Under the pieces are notes generated by a model that was not told the origin of the DNA, searched no databases, and worked only from the letters and a program-made list of their open reading frames with translations. A stretch of 64,000 nt of DNA from Brachypterus glaber (Eukaryota; Arthropoda; Insecta; Coleoptera; Kateretidae). The translations under genes were made by a program, and so were the position numbers. This document shows, piece after piece, positions 1 through 11,900 of the stretch; the first letter of the stretch is position 1; every line of letters starts with the position of its first letter. The stretch spans positions 14,435,916 through 14,499,915 of the forward strand of contig OY294045.1 of NCBI GenBank assembly GCA_958510825.1. Direction: 5' to 3'.

Positions 1-665
1 TTCTAAAAAATGTAATATTGGATCAGTCTAATATATAACAGCAGGATATACTGCATGGAAGGAAATATTTTGATCGGTATTAATGTAAGTATATAGTCGC
101 TCATGCAAAACTAAGATATTCGTATTTTATAACAGACAAAACACTAACAAGTTAGGTGTTTACTGGGTACCAACTGAAGAATTATAATTTTAAAAATTTA
201 TGCCTTCCTGTTTATGTACTATTTCACTAAACCAAACAGAAAACAATAAACATTTTAAGTGCAAAGAAAAAGATCAGCAAAACTCCACCACACCCTCCCA
301 CTAAACTTTTCAGTCATCATTTTTGGTAGATAAGTCGATAATTTTTATATGAGTCGACAATGTTTCTATCTTAAATCAATTTTTTGAGAGTGAGGATAAT
401 TATTTTTTTGCCATTGGAACTTTTTTATGGAGTCTGCAAATTTTAAACGAGTCTGCAGTCCAAATGTTTAAGAGGAACTTTTTTTAGACATTAGTTTTTT
501 TTGGGACAGGGTATTTTTTTGTCAGTCGGTAAATCCTAGGCTAATAAAAATCTTCTAAACTGTTTGTATGTCATAATATTTATTAGGTGTCTTTGTGGCT
601 GTAGATAAAACATTATATATAATGTCCGTAACCTAGTCGGAATTTTTACAGCTAATATTGAATTT

Positions 666-800
666 ATTAATAATATAACAATAGCAAAGTAATGACATTG
701 CTTATTGTATAATAGTGCACATAATATAAGAGCAAAACCTCCATCAAAATCATTGAAGAAACATTGACAGTGAAAGCGAAGATATACGAATATAATACTG
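666..800. repeat. Upstream repeat, copy 1 of 4
   Basis: Shares the blocks ATTGCTTATTGTATAATAG and AAACATTGACAGTGAAAGCG with copies near 1667, 3400 and 5543. This copy ends where the 793-1008 foldback begins. Confidence 0.65.
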
Positions 801-1008
801 TAGGTAGGGCTAATTGTGACATCAGGGTAATTGCGACATATCGTGTGATAATTCTTTTAAACTAGTTAAGATTCAATCTAACCCTGTCATTAGGTTTTTG
901 ACAGTATTAAATAACTAATGCCTGGGTTGGATTGAATCTTAACTAGTTTAGAAGAATTATGACACGAAACGTCACAATTACCTGATGTCAAACCTACAGT
1001 AATATTAT
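793..1008. repeat. Foldback (inverted-repeat) element
   Basis: The left arm (about 793-883) and right arm (about 922-1008) are imperfect reverse complements over roughly 85 nt. The arms include AAACTAGTTAAGATTCAATC on the left and its complement on the right. No coding capacity. Probably a foldback MITE. Confidence 0.75.
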
Positions 1009-1666
1009 TAATTCATTTAAACAGATCAACTAAATTTTAAAAATGATCTAAATAGGAACAAACAAATACATGCTAAAGATATAGCCCTCCTTTCGTATTG
1101 CTTTAGTCCCAATGGTAAACCGTTGACAAAATTTTGTATTCCTTTTAAAAATCTTAAAAGATTTCCTCCAGATTACCTCCAAAGATTATCTCGAGTTTCT
1201 AATATTTCCTCCTTAAATATTTCTGAATAAGGTTATTTTAGAGGACTGTTGGAAAGCAAGAAATTCCTACCTTTTTTATGCTCCTTTGATCTTACCGCTA
1301 GCGGTGGTTTCTTGCGATAAGGCCCTGGGTAGAAGATCTCTGAAGGATATTTGGTAGAATTGACACTTATCCATAAGAGTTTGGCACCTTAAAGCTACTA
1401 AATGTTCTTTTTGGCACGATAGACCGATAATTTCTAACGACATAAAAAATGGCTTCTGATGCGCATGAAGTCTAATTTTTAACTAATGTGAAACCAACTT
1501 TTTTGCCAGAAAAATAACTAAAAATAATAATTCAAAATTTTCCCGCAAAATATCCTAAAACTAATTTTTATTTACAAGAGAATTATACAGTTTCCTCCAG
1601 ATTACCTCCAATTGGTACACCTCGCTTTAGTCTGGTATAAGTAATTAATTAATAAGTATTACTTTA

Positions 1667-1820
1667 TTGATAATATAATAATGACAAAATAATATTATTG
1701 CTTATTGTATGATAGTCCATAAGAATAAAACCATTATAGAAATATTGACATTAGAAGAAAGGATATGCAACAATCGTGATCTCCGGTGCACAAATAATTG
1801 TCAAAAAAAAAGATCAATCA
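1667..1820. repeat. Upstream repeat, copy 2 of 4
   Basis: Same order of blocks as copy 4: ATTGCTTATTGTATGATAG, a degenerate ATTGACATTAGAAG block, then CGTGATCTCCGG and AATTGTCAAAAA. Same orientation as the other copies. Confidence 0.65.
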
Positions 1821-3399
1821 TTTCGTCGCCAATCTCACGAAATAACCTATCTGCTTTTAGCAAGAGGGCATTTTAATCTTTTGTATTTTTAATCCCACTT
1901 TTTAAAAGAACACTTGCAGATTTTTAATATTTTTTGTCCATTATATCTTAGGTTATTGTGTATGTGCCTTACGTGTACTCGCGTGTACTATTCAAATGTG
2001 TTTGAAAGTTACAAAAAATAATATTAAAAATGTGTTCGTGAGGACATATTTTTTAATTTAGAGAAAAAGAAATAAAACAAGAAAATCATGTCTTTGTAAG
2101 TTTTATTATTATGTTTGCTTTTAAAAACAATGCATAAATAAACAAAAAGCAAAAACAATATACCCAAATATATTATAAAAATGCCTTTTTTACGAAAAGA
2201 GTATCACAAACTAAAAATTTATTAAATTTAGTTTTTTTAGATGACTGGACACTACCCAGTGGGTAGTTTGTATTGTATTAGATGTTTTAAACTTTTTACC
2301 TTGGTATCAAGTTGTATTCAAAATTACCCAAAATTTATAGGGGTTTAATTTAAAAAAGTTAGAGGTAAGTTCTAAGAGGGGTTTGGGGTGGATTTTATTT
2401 TTGTTTATTTTTTTATAGATTTTATTGACTTTTGCAAAACTTAATATCTTTTTTGGTTTTCGAGAAAATCAGTGGGTAAATAGAGTTGGGCCACACAGTA
2501 AAATATCAGATAAAAAAAAACTAAATCTTTTTCAAAAAAAAAAAAAATATATATATATATATATATTTTTTCAAATATTTTTTTTTATTAAAGAAAAAAA
2601 AGTATTATTTTATTTATTTTTTTTATTTTTTTAACTAAGGTAAGACTTTTTTTTGGAAAAACTAAAACTGTCTTTAAGTAAACTACCCTTATTTTTAGGG
2701 ATAGGTGCTTAAAAAAAAAAATTAAACAGTGTTTGATGCTGAGTTACCAGTGCACTGCAGTGTTAATGCCCAAAAGTGCCCAGTCATCTAAAAAATTTTA
2801 GAAGGCTTTAGAAACAGTATAAAAAACATCAAAAGCGTGCCAGTCATCTAAAAAACTTTAGAAGGTTTTATAAACAGTATAGAAAACATCAAAAGCTTTA
2901 ACCTTTGAACAGTTAGGTTAGTTGCTTTTACACTGATAAAAAGGATTTTTTTTGGATGTGGTCAATTAAATTATTTGGTTGTGACTAAAAAATTTGAGTC
3001 AAATAAGTATTTAGTTCATGTAAATAAATATTTAAAACTCAAAATGATTTATTAATGAGAACAAAATAGTTTATTTGGCAGAAATGAAATTTATTTGTTT
3101 CAAATAAATATTTGGTTGGATATGGCCAAACTGTTTTATCATTATGCATTTGTTGCTTACTTAATTTGACTAGTTGCCTTTTGTGGCAAAACGAGTACAA
3201 ATATAAATATGTGACTTTATGCAATAGTTAGACATTTCCTGTCTGAGTAAAAATGCTACATAATCTCAAAATGCGCAATTTGTGGATTAGGTTACTTCAT
3301 TAATTTTTTTAAACAGATCAAATAATTTAATCTTGAGACCAAATGTTAGAAACAACACCCTTTCTCTCCTTTTGGGTTGCTATAATGGTTAAAGCAGCT

Positions 3400-4135
3400 A
3401 ATATTGCATTTATTGACATATTTTTGTAAATAGTGCATATAACAGAATAGCCAATCTATTGAAAAACATTGACAGTAGAAGATAAAGATAAGATAAAGAT
3501 AAAGTTAAAATCCCCCGTGGATCTAGAAAACTAAATATAGGGTCGTCAGAGTTGTATATACTTAAATACAAAAATTAATACACATAGTATTATATGTAGA
3601 TAAACACAGACATTAAAAATATTAAAATAAATAAACATTTAAATTGATTTATACAGAATTAAAATTTTCATTGAAATACTCCTCAAGAGAGTAATAGGCT
3701 TTTTCTAAAAGAAATTCTTTTAGTTTAACTTTAAAAATAATGTCTGAGTTTATGTTCCTAATTTTTTTAGGTAGCTTATTAAATATTTTTACAGTCATGT
3801 AATAAGGACTTTTTTCAAAAAATGTGGTGGTGTGTTTCGGAAAAGAAAACATGTTGTGGTGTCTTGTTACTAAACCAGTGTTTAAATCAGAATTTATTAT
3901 AAAGAGATGACTATTCATACGTCCAAAAACACAAATATTATATATATAGAGAGAATAGATAGTTAGAATTTTTAATTTTATGAAATGTGGTTTAAAATGG
4001 TCTCTATATTTAATACTGGATATGGTTCGAACTATCTTTTTTTGTAGAATAAATAACCTTTCAATAAAGGTGGATGCGAGGACCTGCTAATAATCGTGAT
4101 CTCCGGCGCTCAAATTATTGTCAAAAAGAGGAGCA
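3400..4135. repeat. Upstream repeat, copy 3 of 4, interrupted by a LINE
   Basis: The left half (about 3400-3485, with AAAACATTGACAGTAGAAG) and right half (about 4088-4135, with CGTGATCTCCGGCGCTCAAA) are adjacent in copies 2 and 4. Here they are separated by about 600 bp containing a LINE 3' end, so the LINE is younger than this repeat copy. Confidence 0.55.
3484..4085 (-). mobile_element. 5'-truncated LINE, C-terminal ORF2 remnant
   Basis: The minus strand encodes an 89-residue open segment (3649-3918) with the pattern KSPYYMTVKIFNKLPKKIRN followed by FKVKLKEFLLEKAYYSLEEY. This is the usual C-terminal tail of insect Jockey/RTE-type ORF2 proteins. The 3' end (low coordinates) carries a GATAAA-type simple repeat at 3480-3505, as expected for target-primed insertion. 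No reverse-transcriptase motifs remain. A second, related tail is at 24237-24545. Confidence 0.65.
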
Positions 4136-4640
4136 TTCAGTTGATGAAGACAGTAGGTAATTACTAGCAAAATCTAGTTAATCTTTTCATGTATAATACA
4201 ATCAAATCTTTCAAGAAACTAAGACTTTAGTAAGGTATATACAAACACGTTAAAAATATAATCTTCCTAGGATATAGGTGCTTCTTTGGCGTTGCTGTAG
4301 TACCGCAATAAAATTTTAGTTTTCTATTAACGGATAATTTACACTGATAAATAGTTTTATATGCGCCAATCACTATTTATTGCATAGAATGCAACAACAA
4401 ACAAGTAAGTGTGTTCGGTATTTACAAACGAGTGCAGTTGTTCGATTTACAACAACAAATTGTACGCATTTTATTTTAAATTCACATGTTTGTGCACATA
4501 AAAACTACATATTTCAGTTAATTACATGTACATGTATATACTCATCGTTAGGTACACTTATGCACATGAAAATTTCAGCCGAAAATGCCTACTTTCAAAA
4601 TTTTGGTAAAATCAACTGGTTTCCGCCATATTTATTAATA

Positions 4641-5358
4641 ACACAGGCCCACAAAAGAAAAAAAGTGGGCTGTGCTGGGGTTGAGACCTAACTATTCTTA
4701 TGTATTTTGGGATGCTGAATACGAATCTGTCATAAAAAAGGCACTTAGTAGGCTTATTTTGTATCTACTCTGAAAAAACTGTCTGGGCCCACAAAAAAAA
4801 AGTGGTCTGTGCTGGGGTTGAGATCCACTTATTCTTATGTATTTTGGGATGCTGAACACGAATCTGTCATAAAAAAAGGCACTTCATAGGCTCATTTTTT
4901 TTTCTACACTGAAAAAACAGCATGGGCCCACAAAAAAAATTGTCGTCTGTGCCGGGGTTGAGACCCACCTATTCTTATGTATTTTGGGATGCTGAACACA
5001 AATCTATCATAAAAAAGGCACTTCATAGGCTCATTTTTTTTCTACACTGGAAAAACTGTCTGGGGCCACAAAAAAAAATAGTGGTCTGTACTGGGGTTTA
5101 GACTCACCTATTCTTATGTATTTTGAGATGGTGAACAAGAATCTGTCATAAAAATTGCACTTCAATGGCTCATTTTTTTGTTACACTGAAATAATATGAG
5201 ATTTTTACCATTTTAGATAGTGTTTTCAGTGTAGCAAAGAAATGAGCCCATGAAGTGCCTTTTTTATGACAGATTCGTATTCAGCATCCCAAAATACATA
5301 AGAGTAGATGGGTCTCAACCCCAGCACAGACCACTTTTTTTATTTTGTGGGCCTGTGT
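4641..5358. repeat. Foldback element with 139-bp internal tandem repeats
   Basis: Starts ACACAGGCCCACAAAA and ends with its complement TTTTGTGGGCCTGTGT. The left side carries four tandem copies of a unit of about 139 bp (starting near 4648, 4788, 4927 and 5066), each with CTTATGTATTTTGGGATG. The right 140 bp is the unit in inverted orientation. Relatives at 42926-43350, 30868-31457 and 33085-33812 show the same end motif. Confidence 0.8.
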
Positions 5359-5542
5359 AATCCTTTATAGAATACCGGTACTATAGTTCAACAATGTTGT
5401 TGTAAAATTAAATACTATGAAGTTGTTTAACATATATATGGTTTGATTTTATTTAATTTAACGTTATAATGTTTTAGAATAATCGTAAAAATATGTATTC
5501 TATACCTAAAACAACCTTTTGTATTAATATGTTTAGATTGTT

Positions 5543-5720
5543 TTGTTATAATAGCAAAGTAATAACATTGCTTATTGCAATATAAAATATTGTATAATAG
5601 TTCACAAGAGCAAAACCATTGAAGAAACATTGACATTGAAAGCGAGTATATGCAAATGGTCGTGATCTCCGGCGCGCAAATTATTGTCAAAAAGAGAGCA
5701 ATCCGCTGCCGGGTAAATGC
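5543..5720. repeat. Upstream repeat, copy 4 of 4, next to the G1 promoter
   Basis: The most complete copy, carrying ATTGCTTATTG, AAACATTGACATTGAAAGCG and CGTGATCTCCGGCGCGCAAA. It ends about 90 bp before the G1 TATA box, so it could contribute promoter sequence. Whether it is regulatory or simply a transposon is unknown. Confidence 0.6.
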
Positions 5721-5806
5721 TCCGATGCGTTTTTCTTCTTACTTTCAAGAATCCGCCATTCCGTGTCTCTGTTTTTCCTTTCATTTAATTCAACAAAATT
5801 ATTGCA

Positions 5807-5814
5807 TATAAATA
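5807..5814 (+). promoter_or_regulatory. TATA box of G1
   Basis: TATAAATA. A TCATA initiator-like site puts +1 near 5841, about 34 bp downstream, giving a 5' UTR of about 66 nt before the ATG at 5907. Confidence 0.7.
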
Positions 5815-5906
5815 GAGAGTGGTGAACTTGTTAGACCATCATAACACATTTAGATTTAGTGCAGTGCAAGTTGATTTGATAACGCTTAATCGTAGCGTAT
5901 ACGAAT

Positions 5907-8900
5907 ATGGCTTCCCGTCTAATGGTAAGTTTTTAAAAAAAAAAACGGGAAATAAATTAAAAACTTCCGCCGATAAAACAATTCTCTCTACGAAAAAAAA
6001 AAATAATTATAAATAAAAATTAAAAAAAAAATAATATAAAAAAAAATTTTTCAAAGATTTTGCTGTTTTTAAAAAAAGGGAAATTATTAAAAGAAAATAA
6101 AACAAAAAATAAAAAAACACATTTCAAAAACATATAACTTGACAATTCATATAATTTTTAAAGTGCGGCCAATATTACGCAAAGAATTAGTTTCCACCCC
6201 TTACCTCCCCAGACAGCACATAATAACTATTAGATATCTATTTTTCTAACCTCCCTAAAATATATCCTCTGGATTATTAGGGAGTTTAAAAGAATTGATG
6301 TCCACTGGATATCTCGTGGATATCCACTAGATATCCTGGATATAGGCGGACATTTGGATGTCCATGGGATATCTAATGGTAATCCAGGCTGTTCAATGGA
6401 TATACTTTATATCCAGAAAGTATCCCCTGCATATCTAATAGTTATTATGTTTCGTCTGGGTCATCCCCTTAAAAAAAAAGCAGTCAAGAACTTTGGATAA
6501 AAAAGTTATGGTCCAAACTTAAAGTTCTTAGTTCAAAGAGCTCTTGTGTTACCTTAATCATATTTTTTTTTGATAAACTGACAGAACAGTTTTACCCACA
6601 ATAACCTCCTTGTACCTTGTCTTCAAAAACAAAGTACGTTACGTAATACTTGAACGTACGCCAATAATAAACAAACTATCATAAAATTTATGGTTATTTA
6701 ATAGTAACAGTTTTTACCTACTATAACTCCCTTGTACCTTGTCATCAAAAACAAAATGCATTCCGTAATACTTGAACGTAACCCCATAAGAAACAAACTT
6801 CCATAAAATGTATGATTATTTATTATTATTTAATAGTTACAGTTTTTAACCACCATAACCCCCTTGTACCTTGACATCAAAAACAAACCCATACACGGTC
6901 CAATTTAGCTCAGAGTTCCCCACTTATCGCTTATCGTGGTCAAAAATTGCAGATAGTCAAAATAGTATGTCACATTGTAAAAAGAAACAAAATTACTAGT
7001 CACTCTAATCGAAATTCTACTAAATATAGTAAAATTCCAGTACCAATAATAATGGTACTGCAATTCACATATACCTATATTATAGGTAAAATTAGAATTC
7101 CAGTCGGATGATTGGCAATTTTATCTTTCATAGGGATTTAGGAGTGCGAGGCTATAATAGTCTTTTATACCGTGGTTTATATATTAGTTTTTTCACTACT
7201 TACACTATTTAACCATTTTTATTCAAATAATAAAATAAATTATTAACAGAAATTATATTTCTTGTAATTTTCATAACAATCAAGTAGCAATCAATGACAT
7301 TTGCTCAAATAAATACTTTGAACTGACGTTTCAAAATTTAGTTTTTTTTTAATTTTGTTTTTCATAATATTTAGCTAATTATTGATTGTATTAATTGGTA
7401 ATAATTATAATTAATTTTATTTAATAAATAGAAAGGTATTTAAAGCTATTTTCTTGGGTTTAATTAGTAAAAATTGCACAAAGAACTGAAACATCTAAAG
7501 TGACAGAAATCAATTGTTTATAAAATTTACTCCTACTAGGAGACAAAAAATTATTATTGCTCTTGGTGAAGAAAATTGATTTCATAGTCTAAAAACATGA
7601 TCAATAATGGTATGTTCTAAAGCTAGTAGTGAAAAATGTATTAATAAATGTTTTATATGAATACTGGTTAATTAAATAAATCAAATTTTGATCTATTATT
7701 TTTTTACAAAATCTTTTTATGAAATTTATAATATATATTTTTTTCAGCTTATTGCCCTTGTGATCCTCGCTATTTTTGAACTATGTAATGCAGGAGGAGG
7801 AGGAGGACATGAGTAAGTAAATCTTTTATTCACAAAATTGAATCGTTGTGTTTCAAAAGGGGATTATGTCACATTTTTGGGATTAAATCAAAATATATTC
7901 TGTGCCCGAGGTGCGACTGAACACGAATCCGATGTCAGTTTTAACCAATCAGGTCAGCGTTTTAAAATAACCTCAAAAAATACTTGAAATTTTCAATGGA
8001 GATTTCTCCCGTTAGATTAGGCAGGGACAAAAGTTCTACAAAAAAGGATAGAAGACATACATACACTCCCACTTCCACCCAACCAAACAAATTCTGTATT
8101 TGTTCTTTGTTGAACAAATACAATATTTACTTGGCCGGGCGAAAAGTGTAACTATATTATTTTTATTAAAGAAATTACTGGCGCCATCTAAATTTTAGTA
8201 GAATTATCTTATTCTACAGATTCGCATTAGCTATGTTCGTTCGTGCCGATCACTGCTACACTTTCCGGCCAACCAAATAAATACCGTATTTGTTGTATGA
8301 AAAACAAATAAAGTATTTATTTGGTTGGCTGGAAAGTGTAGCACAAATGAGATAGAGATAGGGTAGACGTCTTTTGTTTTATAATTCTAGTTGTAGAGAG
8401 CTCCATTGTTTGAGGTTATTTTAAAACGCTATCTGATTGGTCAAAACTGACATCGGCTAAAAATACATGGGAATGTATATATCGCACCTCTGGGACAAAA
8501 GATGTTTTTTTTACTCAATCCATTTTCACCTGTGCACAAGCACACACAAAAAAATCTTCTGTCCCAGATATGCGACATATACATTCCCACGTATTTTTGG
8601 TCAGTGAACACAAATCCAATGTCAGTTTTTTTTTTCAAAATAACCTCAAAAAAAACTTGATATCCACCTGTTTTCAAACTGTTGACCTGGTTTGGACTTA
8701 ATAACTTTTATGGGTATAACCCTCTTTTAAAACAACGATTCAATTAACAAACATGTTTCCTGGATAAGGCATAATCCAGGAGTTGATTTCCAGTAGACTG
8801 GTTGATTTCGAGGGGCGCAAACAGGGATGTTTTTTTTTAATCGTTTTTCGTAAAAAGAAAATTTAAACAAATTTTTGAAAATTTTTGATATTTTTTTTTC

Positions 8901-11900
8901 TTCAAAAATCATTCGTTTTTCAAAGAAAAAAGATCTTTTTTTAAAAAGAAATAGGTATATTTTTTTTTGAGAATTATTTTTTAAGGGCTTTGGAAAAATG
9001 CAGTATACCATTTTTTGTGAATATACGGAATGGAATGCATAGCATATCTCCAGCTTGTTTAGTTTTAGTGGTAAGGTTCGTTTCTTGACCTTACGGTTGG
9101 GTCTCCAAAATTTATTTTGCTTTTTTTGCATTTTGTACTTATTTAGATAATATCGTTATCTCAGTTAAAAAGGCAATATCTGCTTCATATCTAGGATTGG
9201 AATATATCCATTATCTATTATTATCACGGCTCGAATCGCAGTGTATATTTACCGGGGGCACGAAAAAACTAAATTTTTATAGTTATTTTTGTACCAAGGG
9301 TATTAAGTAGATATTTATGCCTTGAGAGCTGCGATCCTCTGTAAGTCGCATACTAATTCGTTATTGCATCCACAACATAAATATTAAAAAAAAAATCTGA
9401 AAATTCAGTTTGATTTCAGCACTATCGTTGCTAGGAAAATGCTGTATTAATAAGTTAATCAAAAACTGTTTTTTGTGTTTTTATGCCCACGCGGGCCATA
9501 ACGTACACTATCATTATTATTTTTTTTTAATATGAAGAAATAATAAATAAAATAATAAAAAAAAGAAAAAAAAATTGAAAAATAATTTTTAATTTTTTTT
9601 TCAAAAAAATAATTTTTAAAGACCCAAAATTAGTTAAAAACAGTAAAAATATCTAAACAGTTTAATAAACTTAGTTCAAACACTATACTTTAGACGAGAC
9701 AGTTTTTTGGGGTCGTCTGGCTGTTTTGAGAAAAACGCTTCGAGTGCAGTTTAGTACTTTATTGGGTTCGCGGGGCTCTAAGGGCCACTTGCACCAATGA
9801 TGATTTAACTTTAAACTTGGATTAAATTGACGGCCGACCAATCATAACGCAGCATTTTTAACTTAAACTCGGTTTGGCTGAGATAATCCCGTACCAAAAG
9901 TTGGTGCAAGTGGCCCTAAGCCAGTCATTGTTCTATGAGCGCGGTTAGAAAGGAAATCGCCGAAATTAAATGTCACTGGCTTGGAGGTGTGGGTGCGCTT
10001 TTTTCCCGGAAATGATTCTTATTGGTGAAATTGTTAAACTCCTTGCATAAAACAGTTGTAATTAGCTGCTAAATTGTTATTTTTAAATATCCCGCCGTTG
10101 TTGCCAACCTAAATGCGACAGCGCTATAATTCCCCAATAATGACGTCTATATGTAAATATAACCTACAAAGTAAACAAATTTATCTATGCTTACACGAAT
10201 GGTAAAATGAAGCCCCTTTCTTGTATAGAAGTTCCTTTGCTGTCACACTGAAAAAAAAATATTTTAAATCTGGTATAAAATGAAAGCTAGACTTATAAGG
10301 AATTTTTCTTATCGACCTAAAAATGGCACCGTCCGAGGGGTAAACCGTTGACATTTTGTAAACCTTTAGGAGGAAATCTTCAAAAATTCCTCGTAATCTT
10401 CAAAGATTTTCTCCAGATTTGGCATTTTTTAGAAAAAATAAAAACAAAGACAGACTTTATTCGAGGTAGAAGAGTTTTGCTGATTCACCCGGTATTTGGA
10501 TAAATTTAGCTGTTAAAAATTAAATTTGTATTCAAGCTTTATACAGTTTATTGATTTGGAAAATATCTCGATAATTGCTTTAATTAAATAGCAAATAACT
10601 TAATTAGTTGAAGAATTTCTTAATGAATTTTATATTGTTAAGTTTCTTTTCATTATTAGATAATTTGTTTTATAATAAGTACTTATACTTTAATAATGCA
10701 TTATTGAAGTATATATAGATTATAATCATTAGTACTTAAATAATAAATAAAGTATACCACCATTTTCCCATTTAATTTTATAGTTTTTTTACTGTAGAAT
10801 TTTGAAATTTTAAACATTTTTGTTTTCTACCTTTAAAGTCGACTTATGCAAAAATTAACGAAGTTTACTAGAAATATAATTAATTTTATGACTACACTGC
10901 GCATACTTGGTTATAACTGACACTCAGTTTGCCTGTACCGAATCACGAAATTTAAATAAAATATGCATGAGCAGTATGGACATTAATTATATTTCTAGTT
11001 AGACTCGTAAATTTTCGCATAAATGAACCTCCAATCTTAGTTAATTAACTTTTTTTTTAAATAAGTTTTAAAAAGTTTTAAAAATGGTTAAATAAATCTA
11101 TAATATATATATTCTAGATTTAACGATTATTTTTTTTTTGTAAATTCTGGCGTATATTACAGGGATGCAATCTGTGGGTTTAGTTTAATGAATACTCTTG
11201 TAACTTTCCAAGTTTTTGATTTTATTTTAAATCTTTCTCAAGGATAAGATGTTGAGATTATTTTTTAAAAATTAGCATTAATTTGACATCATTCATGGCA
11301 GTAATATAAAAAAAACGACGTACAGGTCATTCAAGTATCCTGTTAAAATACCATATAGATTCCTATAAGAGTTTCAATCGGAATCTATACGATTCTTTTT
11401 GATTTTTCCATAAAAAATACTATAGAAAACGATAGAATAGTATTTGCCATATGGAAAACAATATATCAACGTACAGCACACCAAAGTATACTTTATATAT
11501 AAACAATTACGTAATATTTGATCAGCCCCTTATATTTAATATTAAATTTTAAAAATAAAGGTTAAAATCGTTAATCACATTATCAGATAAATTTTTAATA
11601 ACATTGTAAAAGTATACAAACTGTTTTATGACAATTTACAGCATACTTGTTGCAATAATAATTATTATTATTATTCAATTAACATTATTATAAAATGACA
11701 ATAATTTTAAAGCCGATACTGGTATATACTACCGATGTCCTATTTATTCCGGGGTCTGCTAATAACAAAAATTTATATTTTTAGACATAAAAAGGTGATA
11801 ATCCACGTACCGTACAAAGTGAAACACATCCACCACACCCATACAGTCTACAAACACGTTGGAGGTCATGGAGGTGGTGGTGACCACGAATTCTACAAGG

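Larger units (their letters stand above)
1..5542. other. Gene-free, repeat-filled region upstream of G1
   Basis: No exon with credible coding character is visible. The stretch holds three of the four copies of a dispersed repeat (entered separately), a foldback element, a LINE 3' end and a 139-bp tandem foldback. Poly-A/T runs and a short AT microsatellite near 2550 account for the short open frames seen here. Confidence 0.7.

Noticed and set aside
4380..4691. 103-residue frame with many Cys and His.
   Set aside because: Runs into the foldback element at 4641 and has no signal, domain or splice support.
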